A stretch of 6,845 nt of DNA. It comes from Steroidobacteraceae bacterium (GTDB lineage: Bacteria > Pseudomonadota > Gammaproteobacteria > Steroidobacterales > Steroidobacteraceae). The stretch spans positions 1 to 6,845 of the forward strand of contig JALRHE010000037.1 in the NCBI GenBank assembly GCA_023253235.1, in the 5' to 3' direction. Shown piece after piece: positions 6,120-6,845 of the stretch (position 1 is its first letter; each line of letters opens with the position of its first letter). The translations under genes and the position numbers were made by a program. The notes below the pieces were generated by a model. It had not been told where the DNA came from and did not search any database. It saw only the letters and a program-made list of their open reading frames with translations.

Positions 6120-6148
6120 AGAATACCGAGGCGGCCTCGGAAAATCAG
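6120..6148 (-). promoter_or_regulatory. Candidate SOD promoter with an inverted repeat in the spacer
   Basis: Read on the minus strand, CTGATT (6148-6143) and TATTCT (6125-6120) are 17 bp apart, giving a weak sigma70-like promoter whose transcript would start about 25 nt before the SOD ATG. The spacer holds CCGAGG-CCG-CCTCGG (6140-6126), a perfect 6-bp inverted repeat, the arrangement seen where a regulator binds between -35 and -10. The same repeat could instead be a weak terminator for nikR (stem followed by TATTCTT). No match to the E. coli NikR box (GTATGA-N16-TCATAC) is present here. Confidence 0.35.
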
Positions 6149-6176
6149 CCGCATGATTGCGCCACCTCGCGGGCGT

Positions 6177-6641
6177 TCAGTAGGTCGGCTTCAGGTGCTT
6201 ATGGCTATGGCCGCGGCCGCCGTGCGAGTGCTTGTCGGCCGATTCGACCGTGACGAGATTGAGGTTGCCGTGACGGACACCCGGCTCTGCGGTGATTGCT
6301 GCAGCGAACGCCTGCACGTCGCGCGTATTCCCCTGCAGAACCACCGTTTCGAGGCAATTCTCATGGTCGAGATGGACATGCATGGACGCGACCGTCAGAT
6401 CGTGATGCGCATGTTGCTTGGTCGCCAATCGTTCCGCCAAAGTGCGCTGGTGGTGATCGAAGACGTACGACAGACTCGCGACGCACTGATTGCCATGTCC
6501 CGCCACCTGTTGCAGTTCTTCGAGTCGATCGCGGATGAGATCGCGCATTGCCTCGCTGCGATTCTCGTAACCACGCTCCTTGACGTAACGGTCAAAGGCT
6601 TCAGCCAAGGTATCGTCGATGGAAATCGTCAGCCGCTGCAC
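6177..6641 (-). CDS. nikR: Nickel-responsive transcriptional regulator NikR
   Basis: A 154-residue cytoplasmic regulator that aligns to E. coli NikR almost from end to end. The ribbon-helix-helix DNA-binding domain is M-Q-R-L-T-I-S-I-D-D...R-G-Y-E-N-R-S-E-A-M-R-D-L-I-R (1-37). The nickel-binding ACT-like domain follows. All four high-affinity nickel ligands are kept: His77, His88, His90 and Cys96, in L-T-V-A-S-M-H-V-H-L-D-H-E-N-C-L-E. With nickel bound, NikR represses or, in some species, activates metal-uptake and other genes. An unusual C-terminal tail carries five His in 12 residues (138-149). The GTG at 6641 is chosen over a GTG at 6650 because GAGGTGAT, complementary to the 16S 3' end, sits 4 nt before it and the protein then begins exactly as NikR does. 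No nickel permease gene is nearby. The next gene downstream is the SOD, 89 bp away. Confidence 0.94.
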   Translation of the reverse strand: MQRLTISIDDTLAEAFDRYVKERGYENRSEAMRDLIRDRLEELQQVAGHGNQCVASLSYVFDHHQRTLAERLATKQHAHHDLTVASMHVHLDHENCLETVVLQGNTRDVQAFAAAITAEPGVRHGNLNLVTVESADKHSHGGRGHSHKHLKPTY

Positions 6642-6646
6642 GGGTA

Positions 6647-6724
6647 TCACCTCGCAGTGTCGTGAAAGGCCTGGATCAGTGGGAGAAGCGCCTCATTCGG
6701 TGGACCATCGCGGTAGGCGAGCAT
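6647..6724 (-). CDS. Partial C-terminal tail of a probable regulator, possibly LysR-type
   Basis: A minus-strand frame ends with TGA at 6649-6647, 5 bp before the nikR start, so the tail would overlap the nikR ribosome-binding site as in a tight operon. Its last 25 residues include LAYRDGPPNEALLPLIQAF, followed by HDTAR. This resembles the final strand and helix of the effector domain of LysR-type regulators such as OxyR (L-V-Y-R-P-G-S-P-L...), but the stretch is short and the call is tentative. Upstream of about 6724-6730 the same frame becomes low-complexity Ala/Ser/Arg and is the antisense shadow of the plus-strand FKBP sequence, so the remainder of this gene is missing. It may be a remnant, a chimera joint, or merely an open frame. 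Confidence 0.3.
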   Translation of the reverse strand: MLAYRDGPPNEALLPLIQAFHDTAR

Positions 6725-6845
6725 CAAGGAGGAATTCATCGCCAAGCGCCGTGCGGAAGCCGAGGCCGACCGCCAGGCGGCTGCAGCCAGCAATGCCGCG
6801 GAAGGCGACAAGTTCCTGCTGGAAAACCGGCTCAAGGAAGGTGTT
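6717..6845 (+). CDS. 5'-truncated FkpA/Mip-type FKBP peptidyl-prolyl isomerase fragment
   Basis: Forty-three open codons run from just after an in-frame TAG (6714-6716) to the window edge. They read S-I-K-E-E-F-I-A-K-R-R-A-E-A-E at the start and NAAEGDKFLLENRLKEGV at the end. This matches the helical linker of Mip/FkpA proteins (in Legionella Mip, F-Q-K-D-L-M-A-K-R-T-A-E, later G-E-A-F-L-T-E-N-K), which leads into the FKBP catalytic domain expected just beyond the edge. These periplasmic isomerases speed proline cis/trans steps in protein folding. The signal peptide and dimerisation domain, about 100 residues, should lie upstream, but that space is occupied by nikR on the other strand, so the gene is broken. 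No start codon is present in the visible part; AGGAGG at 6727-6732 precedes only an ATC. Confidence 0.6.

Noticed and set aside
6642..6650. GTG start at 6650 for NikR.
   Set aside because: It lies inside the GAGGTGAT ribosome-binding site of the GTG at 6641, and only the latter gives the conserved NikR N-terminus.
6726..6740. AAGGAGGAATTCA resembles the ribosome-binding site plus EcoRI segment of arabinose expression vectors.
   Set aside because: The same bases encode K-E-E-F-I inside a stretch that aligns with the Mip/FkpA linker, and no further vector-like sequence surrounds it. The match is short and explained by coding, though the chimera question at this spot stays open.
1..6845. Possible defence system, mobile element or CRISPR array.
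   Set aside because: Reading through the window I saw no transposase, integrase, nuclease, toxin-antitoxin pair, spaced direct repeats or attachment-site-like duplications; the genes are ordinary envelope, transport and stress families.

Overview
The window looks like chromosomal DNA of a moderately GC-rich gammaproteobacterium, possibly from the Nevskiales/Steroidobacter/Xanthomonadales neighbourhood. That placement is inferred from gene families, codon use and the many exported single-copy proteins; no rRNA or other phylogenetic marker is present. It is densely coded, with no tRNA, rRNA, CRISPR array, insertion sequence or phage gene visible. Both edges cut through genes, so it may be a whole short contig or an arbitrary slice.

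Left part (1-1724): a minus-strand pair consists of an ASCH-domain protein (651 to 130) followed by the first 43 codons of an unrecognised gene (130 to 2). That second gene starts in a TGATG stop/start overlap behind a perfect AGGAGG and runs off the left edge. Divergent from the pair, 47 bp away, is an exported CpcT/CpeT-like protein (699-1724).

Middle (1726-3791): an EamA-family drug/metabolite exporter lies on the minus strand, its stop 1 bp from the stop of the CpcT-like gene. Upstream of it, probably in the same transcript, is an exported VOC (glyoxalase-fold) protein lacking the usual metal histidines. Divergent to that is an exported NlpC/P60 cysteine peptidase for cell-wall turnover. 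The region between the last two holds a 14-bp perfect palindrome and a candidate promoter. Both fit a TTG start for the peptidase at 3285 better than the ATG at 3186, which overlaps the VOC start codon.

Right part (3816-6845): a minus-strand series runs nikR (nickel-responsive repressor with a His-rich tail), then an exported Mn-type superoxide dismutase, then an OppA-like solute-binding protein with a Tat-type signal and no permease genes beside it. A candidate promoter with an inverted repeat in its spacer lies between nikR and the SOD gene, and the SOD and binding-protein genes are 22 bp apart. Most products in the window are exported, giving an envelope/stress flavour, but no pathway joins them all.

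The most notable anomaly is at the right edge. Directly upstream of nikR is what looks like the C-terminal tail of a minus-strand regulator. Within about 20 bp it abuts the 5'-truncated interior of a plus-strand FkpA/Mip-type FKBP isomerase gene. Two partial genes meeting head to head means either a genomic rearrangement or an assembly/cloning chimera. I found no convincing previously undescribed system. The points most worth checking are this junction, the nikR-SOD-binding-protein linkage, and three family members that lack canonical residues or partners.
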